Both the position numbers and the translations under genes were made by a program. A stretch of 64,000 bases of DNA from TMED27 sp041397865 (GTDB lineage Bacteria; Pseudomonadota; Alphaproteobacteria; Micavibrionales; Micavibrionaceae). Shown here piece by piece: positions 17,037 to 25,762 of this stretch (position 1 is the first letter of the stretch; each line of letters begins with the position of its first letter). The DNA lies in the NCBI GenBank assembly GCA_041397865.1, contig JAWKVT010000001.1, positions 372,001-436,000 of the forward strand, written 5' to 3'. Below the pieces are notes generated by a model. The model was not told where the DNA came from and ran no database searches. It was given only the letters and a program-made list of their open reading frames with translations.

Positions 17037-17699
17037 CTGTATCGACAAGACTTCTTTCGAGCATATTGCCGCTTCCTGCATACGAATGTAACCATATCCA
17101 GCCAACCAGAGGCGGTCATAGATCAATTTTCCGATTTCGGGGATACGACTGGCATCACCACATACCATAAAGGCATGAAGTCCCTTGATCCCGGAAACCT
17201 CCTTTTTGCCCTGATAGATACAGCTTGACGTGCTGGGTTTTACAGCAATTGTTACGTGTTCGAGTTCTGGTACAACTCCGCGCAAGGTAGAAACAAACTC
17301 CCCACTTGTCATTGGTTCTTCGCCGGGGTGAGGATCGTAATCAAGTGTGAGTACACCCATACCTTCCGGCCATGAAAAATTATCGTTCGTACGCGATATT
17401 GCCATTTCATCGCCAGTGTAGGTTTTTAGCCGCTTTTGGGATAAAACAATTTCAGCCTTCTCTTTCGGGATTCCAAAAGATACGGCTTGGTTTGATTTTA
17501 GGCCGCTCATAAAAGTGGCCACCTCTGTCACGTTTGTGAATTTTTTGATTTTGATCCGTCCGGCAGTCAATTGACCGCCAGTAGCCTTTTGAATATTCCC
17601 ATCTTTATCAAGGGAAATGGTTTTGCTTAACGTCCGTTTTTTACTGCTTGTAAAAACCGTTACGGGAATAGTTTTTTCATATTCTTTTGAATTGTTCAT
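17037..17699 (-). pseudogene. prim-pol (AEP-type) primase of integrated element, truncated
   Basis: The ATG at 17699 overlaps the AlpA-like stop (ATGA). Primase hallmarks are visible: motif I GMGVLTLDYDPH (D-x-D, about residue 115), motif II in SGIKGLHAFM (s-x-H), and then YDRLWLAGYGYI. The expected next segment (GNMLERSLVDTA) is present at 17037-17085 but in another frame, so a one-base lesion lies near 17085-17098. The gene is cut off at the IS3 junction at 17036, within the motif III region, and the helicase half expected of P4-like primases is missing. Confidence 0.72.
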
Positions 17700-17815
17700 G
17701 ACCTGCACCCCGCGATTTCATTTTGTTCGTCTAGGCATTGAAAAAACAGGTCTTCATCAATCAATACTTTTCGGCCCACCCGCTTAATTGCTTTGGCAAA
17801 GCCGTTATTTTCAGC

Positions 17816-18348
17816 ACTGAACAACCCTCGCCTATAAGGCGAGGGGTTAGTTAGGGGTCGATTGTAAATCGACTGTCCTCTACCGGCTCCCCTTCTTGTT
17901 CCTCGATATATTTCTGGATCATCTCATCTGTGATATTTCCGGAACTGATAGCGCAGTACCCACGCGCCCAGAAATGTCTGCCCCAGAACTGCTTGCGCAA
18001 ATGCGCAAACTCAGAGAGTAAAATCCGCGAGCTTATGCCTTTGAGCCATTGCACGATCTGACTTATATTCTGCGTCGGACGATAGCCAATAAACATGTGC
18101 ACATGATCGCTCGCGACCTTCCCGGTTATAATCTCAAGCTCGTGCTCCATGGCTATCTGGCGCAGAACATCTCTGGTGCGCACCGCCACCTCGCCTGTCA
18201 TCACCCTCTTCCGGTACTTTGGAACCCAGATCAGGTGCACTTTTAAATCCGTCTTCGTGTGGCTGCCTATCGTATAACGTCGCATAGCGACAGGTATAAA
18301 CTTCTCTTCGCCTGAAGGCGAGGGATTTTAACCATCCCCGATGGGGAC
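17816..18348 (-). mobile_element. IS200/IS605-type element, copy 2 (533 bp, intact)
   Basis: Same end hairpins as copy 1 (CCCTCGCC-tata-GGCGAGGG; ATCCCCGATGGGGAC) and one base shorter overall because copy 1 has a net +1. Inserted into the AlpA-like gene immediately 3' of TTTAAT on the tnpA strand, again followed by GC, with no duplication. The complete tnpA suggests this is the active copy. Confidence 0.9.
17851..18285 (-). CDS. tnpA: IS200-type TnpA Y1 transposase
   Basis: 144 residues, the usual length for IS200/IS605 TnpA, which cuts and joins single-stranded DNA during lagging-strand synthesis. The HUH motif is SDHVHMFI (about residues 59-66), and the catalytic tyrosine is in helix D, IQKYIEEQEGE (about residue 127). 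No tnpB or guide-RNA nuclease accompanies it. It is intact, unlike the sister copy at 13239-13674. Confidence 0.93.
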   Translation of the reverse strand: MRRYTIGSHTKTDLKVHLIWVPKYRKRVMTGEVAVRTRDVLRQIAMEHELEIITGKVASDHVHMFIGYRPTQNISQIVQWLKGISSRILLSEFAHLRKQFWGRHFWARGYCAISSGNITDEMIQKYIEEQEGEPVEDSRFTIDP

Positions 18349-18506
18349 ATTAAAAATCAACCAGCGTAATCCGCCGGGGGTGAAAGATGGGTGTTTTTCT
18401 GAAAACTGACTGACGGTGCTTAAACGTCTTTCGTCCATTTTATTGTTCCTTTCCTGTGTGTTGTCGCGCGTTGCCGCTTGATGTTCACAGGGAAGCAAAT
18501 GGGATC

Positions 18507-18559
18507 TGGTACGGGCAAAGAATCATTAAACCCGTACCAGTAAAAACCAGTACGGGTTT
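18507..18559. promoter_or_regulatory. three-arm repeat able to form alternative hairpins
   Basis: Arms: TGGTACGGG (18507-18515), AAACCCGTACCA (18528-18539) and GTACGGGTTT (18550-18559). The middle arm pairs perfectly with either outer arm (9 bp or 10 bp), so the two hairpins are mutually exclusive. The site lies between the stop of the 18592-19257 gene and the AlpA-like start, both on the minus strand. It could be an attenuator or terminator, or tandem half-sites for a repressor. Confidence 0.6.
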
Positions 18560-18591
18560 GTTTTGTGAAAGGTCGTACCGCTAAAATTAAG

Positions 18592-19257
18592 TCAGCCTTG
18601 CCTTGCTTTTAGCAGTCTATAAATATCCATGAAATTTTGAACAAATTCAGCGGGGCATAACGACAGATTTTCTGGAATATCAAGATCGTCAAAGGGGTTT
18701 TCATTCTCATCTTTTTGAACGCTATCAATTATAGGGTTTAATAGGGCAAGCTTTTCTTTGCCGTGATGATTACGTATCTCGAAGTATCTTGTCTTCAGTG
18801 TTTCGCCGCTTATTTGCCCGTATTTGCCGTTCTTGGCTATATCTCGGCAAGCGGCGTTAAGGCCGATGTCATTTTTGTCCTTGTTTCTTTGAAGGTGTTT
18901 GTAAATGTCGGCATATAAACAAAACCCCTTTATTCCAACCCATACATGGTTCCCCGGCTTTTTCGGCGGTGTGTCCACAATATCAAAGCCTTTGTAGTTT
19001 TCTTTCAATACTCTTTTGAAAACGTGAGACTTTAAATCCGTATCTACGGGTACACCCTCCAAATGTTCATAAAGGGCAATCCATCTGTCCAATTCTTGCG
19101 CTTTCAGATTAGCCGCCATAATGGTTTCAAAATCCGGTTTATCGGATGTTCCATTGATCCAGAACAATATTTGCCGCTGAATGGCATTAAGATAGTCAGA
19201 ATTATATTTTACCATCGGCATTTTGAGTAAGTCTGGAAGTTTCTTACTTTGTTTCAT
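18592..19257 (-). CDS. unknown protein of tRNA-Ser island
   Basis: About 221 residues from the ATG at 19257 (MKQSKKLPDLLKMPMVKYNS), overlapping the integrase end by 14 nt; a further in-frame start lies at 19275. No family is recognised. It looks soluble and charged, with VWVGIKGFCLYADIYKHL in the middle and an acidic tail (DENENPFDDLDIPENL). Translational coupling to the integrase and position before the AlpA-like and primase genes make it an accessory gene of the integrated element. Confidence 0.65.
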   Translation of the reverse strand: MKQSKKLPDLLKMPMVKYNSDYLNAIQRQILFWINGTSDKPDFETIMAANLKAQELDRWIALYEHLEGVPVDTDLKSHVFKRVLKENYKGFDIVDTPPKKPGNHVWVGIKGFCLYADIYKHLQRNKDKNDIGLNAACRDIAKNGKYGQISGETLKTRYFEIRNHHGKEKLALLNPIIDSVQKDENENPFDDLDIPENLSLCPAEFVQNFMDIYRLLKARQG

Positions 19258-20314
19258 AACCAAAAATCCTTTCATTCATGCTTGATACGACCGAATGTGT
19301 ATGTGCATCGGACAGGTGGGCATACCGCTTAACCATCGCCAGCGTTTTATGGCCCATCACCTCCGCAATCTCGGCAAGGCTGGCCCCGTTCATAGCCAGA
19401 TAGGACGCGGCAGAATGGCGCAAATCGTGAAAGCGAAAGTTTTCGATCCCGGCTTTTTCAATTGCCACTAACCAGCTTTCCCGAATATCAATCGGTTTTT
19501 CACCTGATCGGGCAGGGAAAACAAGATCGGTGTCGATGCGCCGGATTTTCTGGTGTTCCTTCATGAGTGCCAGTGCGCGACCTGTTAGAGGCAGGGTGCG
19601 CCGTTCTTTGTTTTTCGTATCATGCAGAACGATAGCCCCACGCTTAAAATCAATATCGGGCCAGCGTAAGCCCAGAATTTCACCTTGCCGTGCGCCCGTG
19701 CTAAGGGCTAGAACCACAACAATATAAAGGTATTTGCTTTGCGATTGACTACAGGCATACAAAAGTTTTTTACGCTCTTCTTCGTCCAAAAATCTTACCC
19801 GCCCCCTCGGTTCCGGCAATTTGGAGAGTTTTTGCATGGGGTTTTGTTCAAGCCATTCCCATTCATTTGTAGCGATAGAGAGCGCATGACTCAAAGCCAC
19901 AGCGTATCTGTTTACCGTGGCATGGCTGCGCGGTGCGCCATTTTTCTTTGGCGTATTAGACAGCTTTTCAAGCGTTTCATTGATCTTTGCTTTGGTCAGA
20001 TCGGCCAAAATCATATAGCCGAGTTCGTTATCCCACCATTTCAATTTATGCTCTACATCGACATGACGCTTTGTATTGCGGGCTTTCACCCACTCCAAAT
20101 ATCGTACAATCAAATCTGATAAGGTTTGACGCTTTGCTTCCGAAGCCTTGAAATGACGCCCATTCCGAATAGCAGATTCCGTATCCTGTATCCATTTCTT
20201 TGCATCTGTTAAGCGGGGAAAGGTTGCGTATTGTGTGGGGTGGCCTTTCAGCCTAACACGTACTCTGTAGCTGATTTGTCCTTGTTTCGATATACGTTTT
20301 TCAATATTCGCCAT
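19244..20314 (-). CDS. tyrosine recombinase (integrase) of tRNA-Ser island
   Basis: 356 residues. An N-terminal arm-binding domain (SYRVRVRLKGHPTQYATF), a core SAM-like domain and a C-terminal catalytic domain are present. Catalytic residues visible: Arg in STGARQGEILGLRW, His-x-x-Arg in FHDLRHSAASYLA, His in AEVMGHKTLAMV and the nucleophile in KRYAHLSD. It reads away from the tRNA-Ser gene and begins 268 bp from its 3' end, the classical position for an integrase using the tRNA 3' end as attB. It heads the operon int, unknown gene, AlpA-like, primase. Confidence 0.93.
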   Translation of the reverse strand: MANIEKRISKQGQISYRVRVRLKGHPTQYATFPRLTDAKKWIQDTESAIRNGRHFKASEAKRQTLSDLIVRYLEWVKARNTKRHVDVEHKLKWWDNELGYMILADLTKAKINETLEKLSNTPKKNGAPRSHATVNRYAVALSHALSIATNEWEWLEQNPMQKLSKLPEPRGRVRFLDEEERKKLLYACSQSQSKYLYIVVVLALSTGARQGEILGLRWPDIDFKRGAIVLHDTKNKERRTLPLTGRALALMKEHQKIRRIDTDLVFPARSGEKPIDIRESWLVAIEKAGIENFRFHDLRHSAASYLAMNGASLAEIAEVMGHKTLAMVKRYAHLSDAHTHSVVSSMNERIFGYETK

Positions 20315-20439
20315 ATTATTCGCTCCTGTTGTTTGACATCAGAAACCCACAAAATGCCGCCACGCCGGATTCGGAAACCGATACATTTGATAAAAAACAT
20401 CAATTGTGCCAGTTGCTTAATAAGGCGTTACGATCTCAT

Positions 20440-20556
20440 GGGCCAAATAGGGGCCAATTGACCTCTATTTGTACATTTTCCAGCCATCGTTTTCAGTTCA
20501 GGGAACGAATTTAAAAATTCGATATTGTTGTCGTTTATTGGCCCACAAGTGGCCCA
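20440..20556. promoter_or_regulatory. paired GGGCCAA / TTGGCCC sites, candidate integrase arm sites
   Basis: GGGCCAA occurs at 20440 and 20451; its complement TTGGCCC at 20538, with a one-mismatch copy GTGGCCC at 20549. Within each pair the sites are 11 bp apart (one helical turn), and the two pairs are inverted. They lie between the integrase start and the tRNA 3' end, where arm-type sites of an att region are expected. Confidence 0.5.
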
Positions 20557-20581
20557 TGAACGACATTTTTTATTATGTTAA

Positions 20582-20671
20582 TGGCGGAGAGACAGGGATT
20601 CGAACCCTGGAAGGGCTTGCACCCTTGCCGGTTTTCAAGACCGGTGCATTCAACCGCTCTGCCATCTCTCC
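20582..20671 (-). tRNA. tRNA-Ser (UGA)
   Basis: A 90-nt class II tRNA with the 5' end at 20671: GGAGAGATGGCAGAGCGGTT, anticodon loop CTTGAAAA giving UGA, a long variable arm (GCAAGGGTGCAAGCCCTTCC), T-loop GGTTCGAATCC, acceptor end CTCTCCG and an encoded CCA. The integrase island lies directly 3' of it, so its 3' end is probably the att core. Confidence 0.96.
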
Positions 20672-20776
20672 GAATATGAAACAACAAGGTTGTAAGCGTT
20701 ACAGTTTTTAGCGATATTTATGGTCATCTGTCCAGAGCAAATGCAAAGAAGGGCATAAAAGATCGGGAAAATATTA

Positions 20777-21748
20777 ATGTTAAATATTAAAAAATCTACA
20801 TACTTATTTGTTTTATATTTGTTATTCCCGCTCACATCTTATGCGGCACAACCTTTTGAACAATGGTTAAGCGGCGTAGAACAGGAGGCCATCAGCAAAG
20901 GAATCTCCACCCAAACCGTAAATGCCGCCCTGAACAACATAAAACCGATTCCACGTGTTATAGAGCTAGACCGCAAACAACCCGAAGGACGTATGACCTT
21001 CAACGAATATTACGCAAAAGTCATCAACCAGACACGTATTAACCAGGGACGCAAAATGTACAGCCAGCACCGCGTGCAACTTGAACGCACCGCCCAAAAA
21101 TACGGCGTGCCCGCGCATTATATCGTTGCCCTGTGGGGCATCGAAACCAATTATGGCAGCAATACCGGCGGTTTTAGCGTCATCTCTTCACTGGCAACAC
21201 TAGCCCATGACGGACGCCGCTCGGCATTTTTCAGAGGCGAACTCATTGACGCCCTGAAAATTCTTGATGCCGGACACATTTCTCCCGAGAACATGAAAGG
21301 CTCATGGGCCGGAGCCATGGGCCAGAACCAGTTCATGCCCTCCAGCTTCCACACCTTCGCTGTTGACGGCAACAACGACGGCAAACGTGATATATGGACA
21401 TCTCTGCCCGATGTCTTCGCCTCCACCGCCAATTACTTAAGCAAAAGCGGCTGGAAAGAAGATGAGCGATGGGGCAGGGAGGTTAAGCTCCCGCAGAGCT
21501 TCCCCAAAAGCCTAAGCGGTCTTGAAACAAAGAAAACCACGCAAGAATGGAAAAATATGGGCCTGACCCTTCCCTCCGGCAGCCCGCTTCCCACCGCACC
21601 GGGTCTGAAAGCCTCCGTTGTGATGCCTGACGGGCTGGCGGGCCGCGCATTTTTAGTTTATGATAACTACCGCGTGATTATGAAATGGAACAAATCGACA
21701 TATTTTGCAACCTCCGTAGGCCTGCTGGCCGACCAAATTACCCGTTAA
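20777..21748 (+). CDS. mltB: lytic murein transglycosylase, MltB family
   Basis: 323 residues. A signal peptide (YLFVLYLLFPLTSYAA) is followed by the SLT-2 catalytic domain: the catalytic Glu is in ALWGIETNYGSNTGG (about residue 125), with MGQNQFMPSSF and GRDIW-like DGKRDIWTSLPDVFAST downstream. It cleaves peptidoglycan glycan strands in the periplasm, leaving 1,6-anhydro ends. It precedes an RlpA-type gene and a D,D-carboxypeptidase, so it opens a cell-wall remodelling cluster (mltB-rlpA-dac) that also carries tmk and holB. No lipobox cysteine is visible, so it is likely soluble (SltB-like). Confidence 0.9.
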   Translation: MLNIKKSTYLFVLYLLFPLTSYAAQPFEQWLSGVEQEAISKGISTQTVNAALNNIKPIPRVIELDRKQPEGRMTFNEYYAKVINQTRINQGRKMYSQHRVQLERTAQKYGVPAHYIVALWGIETNYGSNTGGFSVISSLATLAHDGRRSAFFRGELIDALKILDAGHISPENMKGSWAGAMGQNQFMPSSFHTFAVDGNNDGKRDIWTSLPDVFASTANYLSKSGWKEDERWGREVKLPQSFPKSLSGLETKKTTQEWKNMGLTLPSGSPLPTAPGLKASVVMPDGLAGRAFLVYDNYRVIMKWNKSTYFATSVGLLADQITR

Positions 21749-21760
21749 GATAAACTAAGC

Positions 21761-22720
21761 ATGAAAAAACAGCGCCTCTCATTCTGGACCTTATGTCTTT
21801 CCATAGCCTTACTTTCAGGCTGCGCCGAAGTCGAACTCGCCTCCCACGTTGCAAAACAGGCGCCCATACCCGACGGCAGCAAAAGCAAGGGAACTTTCAA
21901 AGTCGGCACCCCCTACAAAGTCGCCGGAAAATGGTATAAACCAAAAGAGACTTACAGCTTTGAACAAACCGGCATCGCCTCATGGTACGGCCCTAACTTC
22001 CACGGCAAGAAAACCGCAAACGGCGAAACATTCGATATGTACGAACTCACCGCCGCCCACAAAACCCTGCAAATTCCGTCACTTGTACGCGTAACAAACC
22101 TCGAAAACGGCCGCTCAATCGTCGTGCGCATTAACGATCGCGGCCCGTTCTCCAAAGGCCGTATCATCGACCTGTCGAAACGCGGCGCCGAATTGCTGGA
22201 CTTTAAGAATCAGGGAACCGCCCGTGTAAAGCTCCAGATCCTCGCCGACGAAAGCCGCCAGATAGCTCAAGCGGCCAAACAAGGACAAGACACACGCGGC
22301 ATGGAAGTCGCCATGAACGAAACCCCCTACCGCCCGATTTCCCATACCGCCCCGCCACATACGGCACAGACACAAAACGCCGCGCCCCCCCCTGTTGAAA
22401 GAGCTGATATCCAGACTGTTTCAGTTCCCGGACATGTCACACAAGGGAAGTTCTACCCTGACCCTGTCGTCAAGCAATATCCGGTGCGTTCAACCCGGCT
22501 CTTTGTTCAAGCTGCATCCTTCGGCAATCCCGCAAGAGCCGAGCAGTTCGCAGGCACACTGCGCAATATCGGCAGCACGCACGTTCAGCCGGCCATCGTC
22601 AATGGCCAAAACTTTTACCGTGTACGCATAGGGCCACTACGAAACGTTCCCGAAGCTGACAGCGTTTTACAAAGGCTGGCCTCTATTGGACAAAATGACG
22701 CAATAGTAGTGGTTGATTAA
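21761..22720 (+). CDS. rlpA: RlpA-like septal lytic transglycosylase lipoprotein with SPOR domain
   Basis: 319 residues. Lipoprotein signal with lipobox LLSGC (about residue 21). Double-psi beta-barrel: GIASWYGPNFHGKKTANGE through VVRINDRGPFSKGRIIDLS (about 72-145), including the conserved His and Asp. Pro/Ala-rich linker, then a C-terminal SPOR domain (RLFVQAASFGNPARAEQF to the end), which binds denuded septal peptidoglycan. It starts 12 nt after the transglycosylase. Such proteins cleave stem-less glycan strands during daughter-cell separation. Confidence 0.92.
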   Translation: MKKQRLSFWTLCLSIALLSGCAEVELASHVAKQAPIPDGSKSKGTFKVGTPYKVAGKWYKPKETYSFEQTGIASWYGPNFHGKKTANGETFDMYELTAAHKTLQIPSLVRVTNLENGRSIVVRINDRGPFSKGRIIDLSKRGAELLDFKNQGTARVKLQILADESRQIAQAAKQGQDTRGMEVAMNETPYRPISHTAPPHTAQTQNAAPPPVERADIQTVSVPGHVTQGKFYPDPVVKQYPVRSTRLFVQAASFGNPARAEQFAGTLRNIGSTHVQPAIVNGQNFYRVRIGPLRNVPEADSVLQRLASIGQNDAIVVVD

Positions 22721-22792
22721 AATCTCCACGAATCCTAAACTCCGTATAAGGTTTCACAATCAACTCTTCTACCATCAGGGGTAAAAGCTGCC

Positions 22793-23917
22793 ATGCATAA
22801 AACTTTCTCATTCTTTCTAACCGTTTTGTTACTGGTTCCCTCAATAGCCTTTGCCCAAATTGAAACCCGCGCAAAACAAGCCATCGTCATGGACTATGAA
22901 ACCGGCACCGTTTTACTATCCAAAAACGCCGATGAACAAATGCCCACATCATCAATGAGCAAAGTCATCACGATGTATGCCGTCTTCGAAGCGCTTGAAA
23001 ACAAAGCTTTATCATTAACCGACACGTTACCCGTTAGCGAAAAAGCATGGCGTATGGGCGGCTCGAAAATGTTTGTCGAGGTTGATAAGCGCGTAAAGGT
23101 CGAAGACCTGATTCGCGGCGTCATCATACAATCGGGCAATGACGCAACTATTGTACTTGCCGAAGGTATAGCCGGAACGGAAGAGGCCTTCGCTGATATA
23201 CTCAACGCAAAAGCCAAAAGTCTGGGCATGAACAACTCCCGCTTTGCCAATGCCAGCGGTTGGCCCGACCCGAACCATTACTCAACCGCCCGCGATCTGG
23301 CCACATTGGGCAGCGCCATAATCAAAGACTTTCCCAGCCTTTATAAATATTACGCCGAAAAAGAATTCACCTTTAACAACATTAAACAAGCCAACCGCAA
23401 CCCGCTTCTCTATCGGGGAATTGGGGCCGACGGTATCAAAACCGGCCATACGGAAGCCGCTGGCTACGGCCTGATCGGCTCGGGCACGGAAAACGGACGC
23501 CGCGTTGTCATGGTTATTAACGGGTTGGAAGATGAGCGCGCCCGCGCCGAAGAATCTGCCAAACTGCTGGAATGGGGGCTAAAACGTTTTGAAAACAAAA
23601 CCTTGGCAAAAGCAGGTCAGGTTATCGGAAATGCTGAAGTTGTTATGGGGAAAGCTCCCTCAGTCGGCCTCACTGTAAAAAAAGACTTGCTCCTGACCCT
23701 TCCGAAAATGGCAGAAGCCAACATTAAAATACAAATTAAATATAACGGGCCCCTTATTGCCCCCGTTAAGGAAGGGCAGGAAATAGGCACTCTTGAAATC
23801 ACAATCCCCGGAATGGAGCCCGTCACAAAGCCCGTCTTTGCAGCCCAAACCGTAGAAGAACTTGGCCTGTTTGCCAAAACGCTGGCCAAAACAAAATTAT
23901 TTATCCGTGGAAGGTAG
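22793..23917 (+). CDS. dacC: D-alanyl-D-alanine carboxypeptidase (PBP5/6 type)
   Basis: 374 residues. Signal peptide (FFLTVLLLVPSIAFA), then the S11 serine peptidase domain: SxxK in TSSMSKVI (about residue 43), SGN in IIQSGNDATI (about 105) and KTG in GIKTGHTEAAGYG (about 208). A C-terminal PBP5-type beta domain (from about residue 275) and an amphipathic tail (LGLFAKTLAKTKLFI) fit peripheral membrane anchoring. It trims the terminal D-Ala of stem peptides. It sits in the same orientation as the upstream wall enzymes and only 5 nt before tmk. Confidence 0.93.
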   Translation: MHKTFSFFLTVLLLVPSIAFAQIETRAKQAIVMDYETGTVLLSKNADEQMPTSSMSKVITMYAVFEALENKALSLTDTLPVSEKAWRMGGSKMFVEVDKRVKVEDLIRGVIIQSGNDATIVLAEGIAGTEEAFADILNAKAKSLGMNNSRFANASGWPDPNHYSTARDLATLGSAIIKDFPSLYKYYAEKEFTFNNIKQANRNPLLYRGIGADGIKTGHTEAAGYGLIGSGTENGRRVVMVINGLEDERARAEESAKLLEWGLKRFENKTLAKAGQVIGNAEVVMGKAPSVGLTVKKDLLLTLPKMAEANIKIQIKYNGPLIAPVKEGQEIGTLEITIPGMEPVTKPVFAAQTVEELGLFAKTLAKTKLFIRGR

Positions 23918-23922
23918 CCCTT

Positions 23923-24570
23923 ATGAACGCGCTGTTTATCACATTCGAAGGCGGAGAGGGCAGCGGTAAAACCACGCAAATTAACCGCCTGGCCCAAACA
24001 CTTTCGCAGATTGGCCGCAAAGTCGTCACAACCCGCGAACCCGGCGGCACACCCGAAGGCGAAAAAATCCGTGACCTGATCGTCCGCCGTGATGCCGGAA
24101 ACTGGATACCCATGGCCGAGGTCCTCTTGTTTCTCGCAGCACGCATCATGCATGTCGAAAAAATCATAAAGCCCGCTCTGGAGGAGGGGCATATAGTCAT
24201 TTGCGACCGCTTTGCCGATTCCACAACCGCTTATCAGGGATACGGCCATGGCGTCGATCAACATATCCTTGAAGAAACAAACACCCTCGCCTTGGGGCAT
24301 TTCAAGCCGGATTTGACATTCGTCCTCGACATCGACCCGGAAGAGGGGCTAAAGCGCTCTGATCGCCGCCTTGCCGCCGAACAGTTTCAGGTCAAGGAAC
24401 GCGAAGACCGCTACGAACAGCTCGATATAGAATTCCACAAGCGCCTGCGTCAGGGCTTTCTCGATATCGCGGCAAAAGAGCCTGAACGTTGCCATGTCAT
24501 TGATGCCACTCAGGATATCGACGCAATATCCGCTCAGGTCGCCCGCATCGTAAGCGAAAGAATAGGTTAA
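23923..24570 (+). CDS. tmk: thymidylate kinase
   Basis: 215 residues. P-loop FEGGEGSGKTTQ (residues 8-19), DRFADSTTAYQG (nucleoside-binding DRx motif) and a LID region with RLAAEQFQVKEREDRYE. It phosphorylates dTMP to dTDP for DNA synthesis. Starts 5 nt after the carboxypeptidase and ends 4 nt before holB; the tmk-holB pairing is conserved in many bacteria. Confidence 0.95.
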   Translation: MNALFITFEGGEGSGKTTQINRLAQTLSQIGRKVVTTREPGGTPEGEKIRDLIVRRDAGNWIPMAEVLLFLAARIMHVEKIIKPALEEGHIVICDRFADSTTAYQGYGHGVDQHILEETNTLALGHFKPDLTFVLDIDPEEGLKRSDRRLAAEQFQVKEREDRYEQLDIEFHKRLRQGFLDIAAKEPERCHVIDATQDIDAISAQVARIVSERIG

Positions 24571-24574
24571 AACC

Positions 24575-25738
24575 ATGGACCTGTTTGGCGAACCGGAAAC
24601 CCCCGACCCTCCCACCGAAGACGGCCCCACTGCCGATACCGCCGAATTCACATCTGAAGGACTGCCGCCCCCCCGGCAAATGGATTTCTGCCTCGGACAC
24701 GAAGCCGCCGAAAAAACCCTTCTTGAACAATTCACCGCCTGCCGTATGCCCCACGGCCTTATCCTTTCAGGACCGAAAGGCATAGGCAAAGCCACCTTTG
24801 CCTACCGTCTCGCACGGTTTTTACTTAAACAACAAGCCTCAGACCCCAATCAAGACGCCTTGTTCGCAGACGCCCCCCCGCCGCGGCCCGCAAATATGGA
24901 CATAGCCCCCGATAACCCCGTGTTTCGTCAGGTCGCCTCCGGAGGTCACGCCGATCTCCTGACCATCGAGCGCGCCTATGACCCGGCCAAAGACGAATAT
25001 AAAGGCGGCATCGCCGTCGATGAAATCCGAAAGGTCAATCCGTTCCTGCGCATGACCGCCTCACGCGATAACGGCTGGCGCGTTGTTATCATTGACGACG
25101 CCGATACCATGAACCGCAACGCCCAAAATGCCTTGCTTAAAATTCTGGAAGAACCGCCCGAAAACACCGCCCTTATCCTCGTCTGCCACCGCCTCGGCGC
25201 GATGATCCCGACCATTCGCTCTCGCACCCAAACATTCCCCTTCCAGCCTCTTTCAAAAGAAAACCTCCGAACCCTGCTGGAACGGCAGGGTCACAGCCTT
25301 GGGGAAGCACAATTCGATACCCTCTATCATCTCTCCGAAGGCTCCATAGGCGCAGCCCTTGAAAATATAGAGCAAGGCGGGCTGGACACCCTTGCGCAAA
25401 TCCTAACCCTGTTCCAAAACTATCCCAAATGGGCATGGCCGGAAATCCACCAACTCGCCGACCAACTGGCCCGCAATGGCCGCGATCAAAGCTATAAAAG
25501 CTTCGCTGCGCTTCTGCCCTGGGTATTTTCACAAATGATTATCGCCAAAGCCCGGGGGCAGGGAATATCCTCCGCCGCTCTGCACATAAACGCGATTGAA
25601 ACCCTCCACAGACAATCTTCTCTTGAATCCCTGCTTAAAATCTGTGAGAACCTTAAAAGCCACTTTGACCGCGTTGAACGGAGCAATTTGGATAAACGCC
25701 AGGCGGTGCTGGGCGCATTCTCAATCATCGCCCCATAA
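24575..25738 (+). CDS. holB: DNA polymerase III subunit delta-prime
   Basis: 387 residues, a clamp-loader AAA+ subunit. A Pro/Asp-rich N-terminal extension (about 40 residues) precedes LGHEAAEKTLLEQF. The P-loop is LILSGPKGIGKATFA, Walker B-like RVVIIDDADTMNRNAQNALL, and the SRC-like RSRTQTFPFQPL is present. The C-terminal third is helical as expected. It stabilises the gamma complex that loads the beta clamp. It lies between tmk and metG. Confidence 0.93.
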   Translation: MDLFGEPETPDPPTEDGPTADTAEFTSEGLPPPRQMDFCLGHEAAEKTLLEQFTACRMPHGLILSGPKGIGKATFAYRLARFLLKQQASDPNQDALFADAPPPRPANMDIAPDNPVFRQVASGGHADLLTIERAYDPAKDEYKGGIAVDEIRKVNPFLRMTASRDNGWRVVIIDDADTMNRNAQNALLKILEEPPENTALILVCHRLGAMIPTIRSRTQTFPFQPLSKENLRTLLERQGHSLGEAQFDTLYHLSEGSIGAALENIEQGGLDTLAQILTLFQNYPKWAWPEIHQLADQLARNGRDQSYKSFAALLPWVFSQMIIAKARGQGISSAALHINAIETLHRQSSLESLLKICENLKSHFDRVERSNLDKRQAVLGAFSIIAP

Positions 25739-25762
25739 AACATAAGCGCAAGGGACCAACCA

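Larger units (their letters stand above)
17696..18438 (-). pseudogene. AlpA/excisionase-like HTH gene interrupted by IS200 element
   Basis: Two halves flank the IS200-type element. The 5' half (start ATG 18438) reads MDERRLSTVSQFSEKH, then TPGGLRWLIFN; the 3' half reads AENNGFAKAIKRVGRKVLID and ends in CLDEQNEIAGCRS. Deleting 17816-18348 joins them in frame at N-A to give a protein of about 70 residues typical of phage AlpA/HTH_17 regulators that sit between integrase and primase. Its TGA overlaps the primase ATG. Such proteins usually control excision of the element, so the insertion may have locked the island in place. Confidence 0.8.

Noticed and set aside
16749..17228. Apparent 159-residue transposase
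   Set aside because: Only the part before about 17036 is OrfB; the rest is antisense to the primase remnant.
20469..20711. Open frame of about 80 codons spanning the tRNA-Ser
   Set aside because: It is the antisense of the tRNA gene; the apparent peptide (GETGIRTLEG) is the known false product of tRNA antisense strands.
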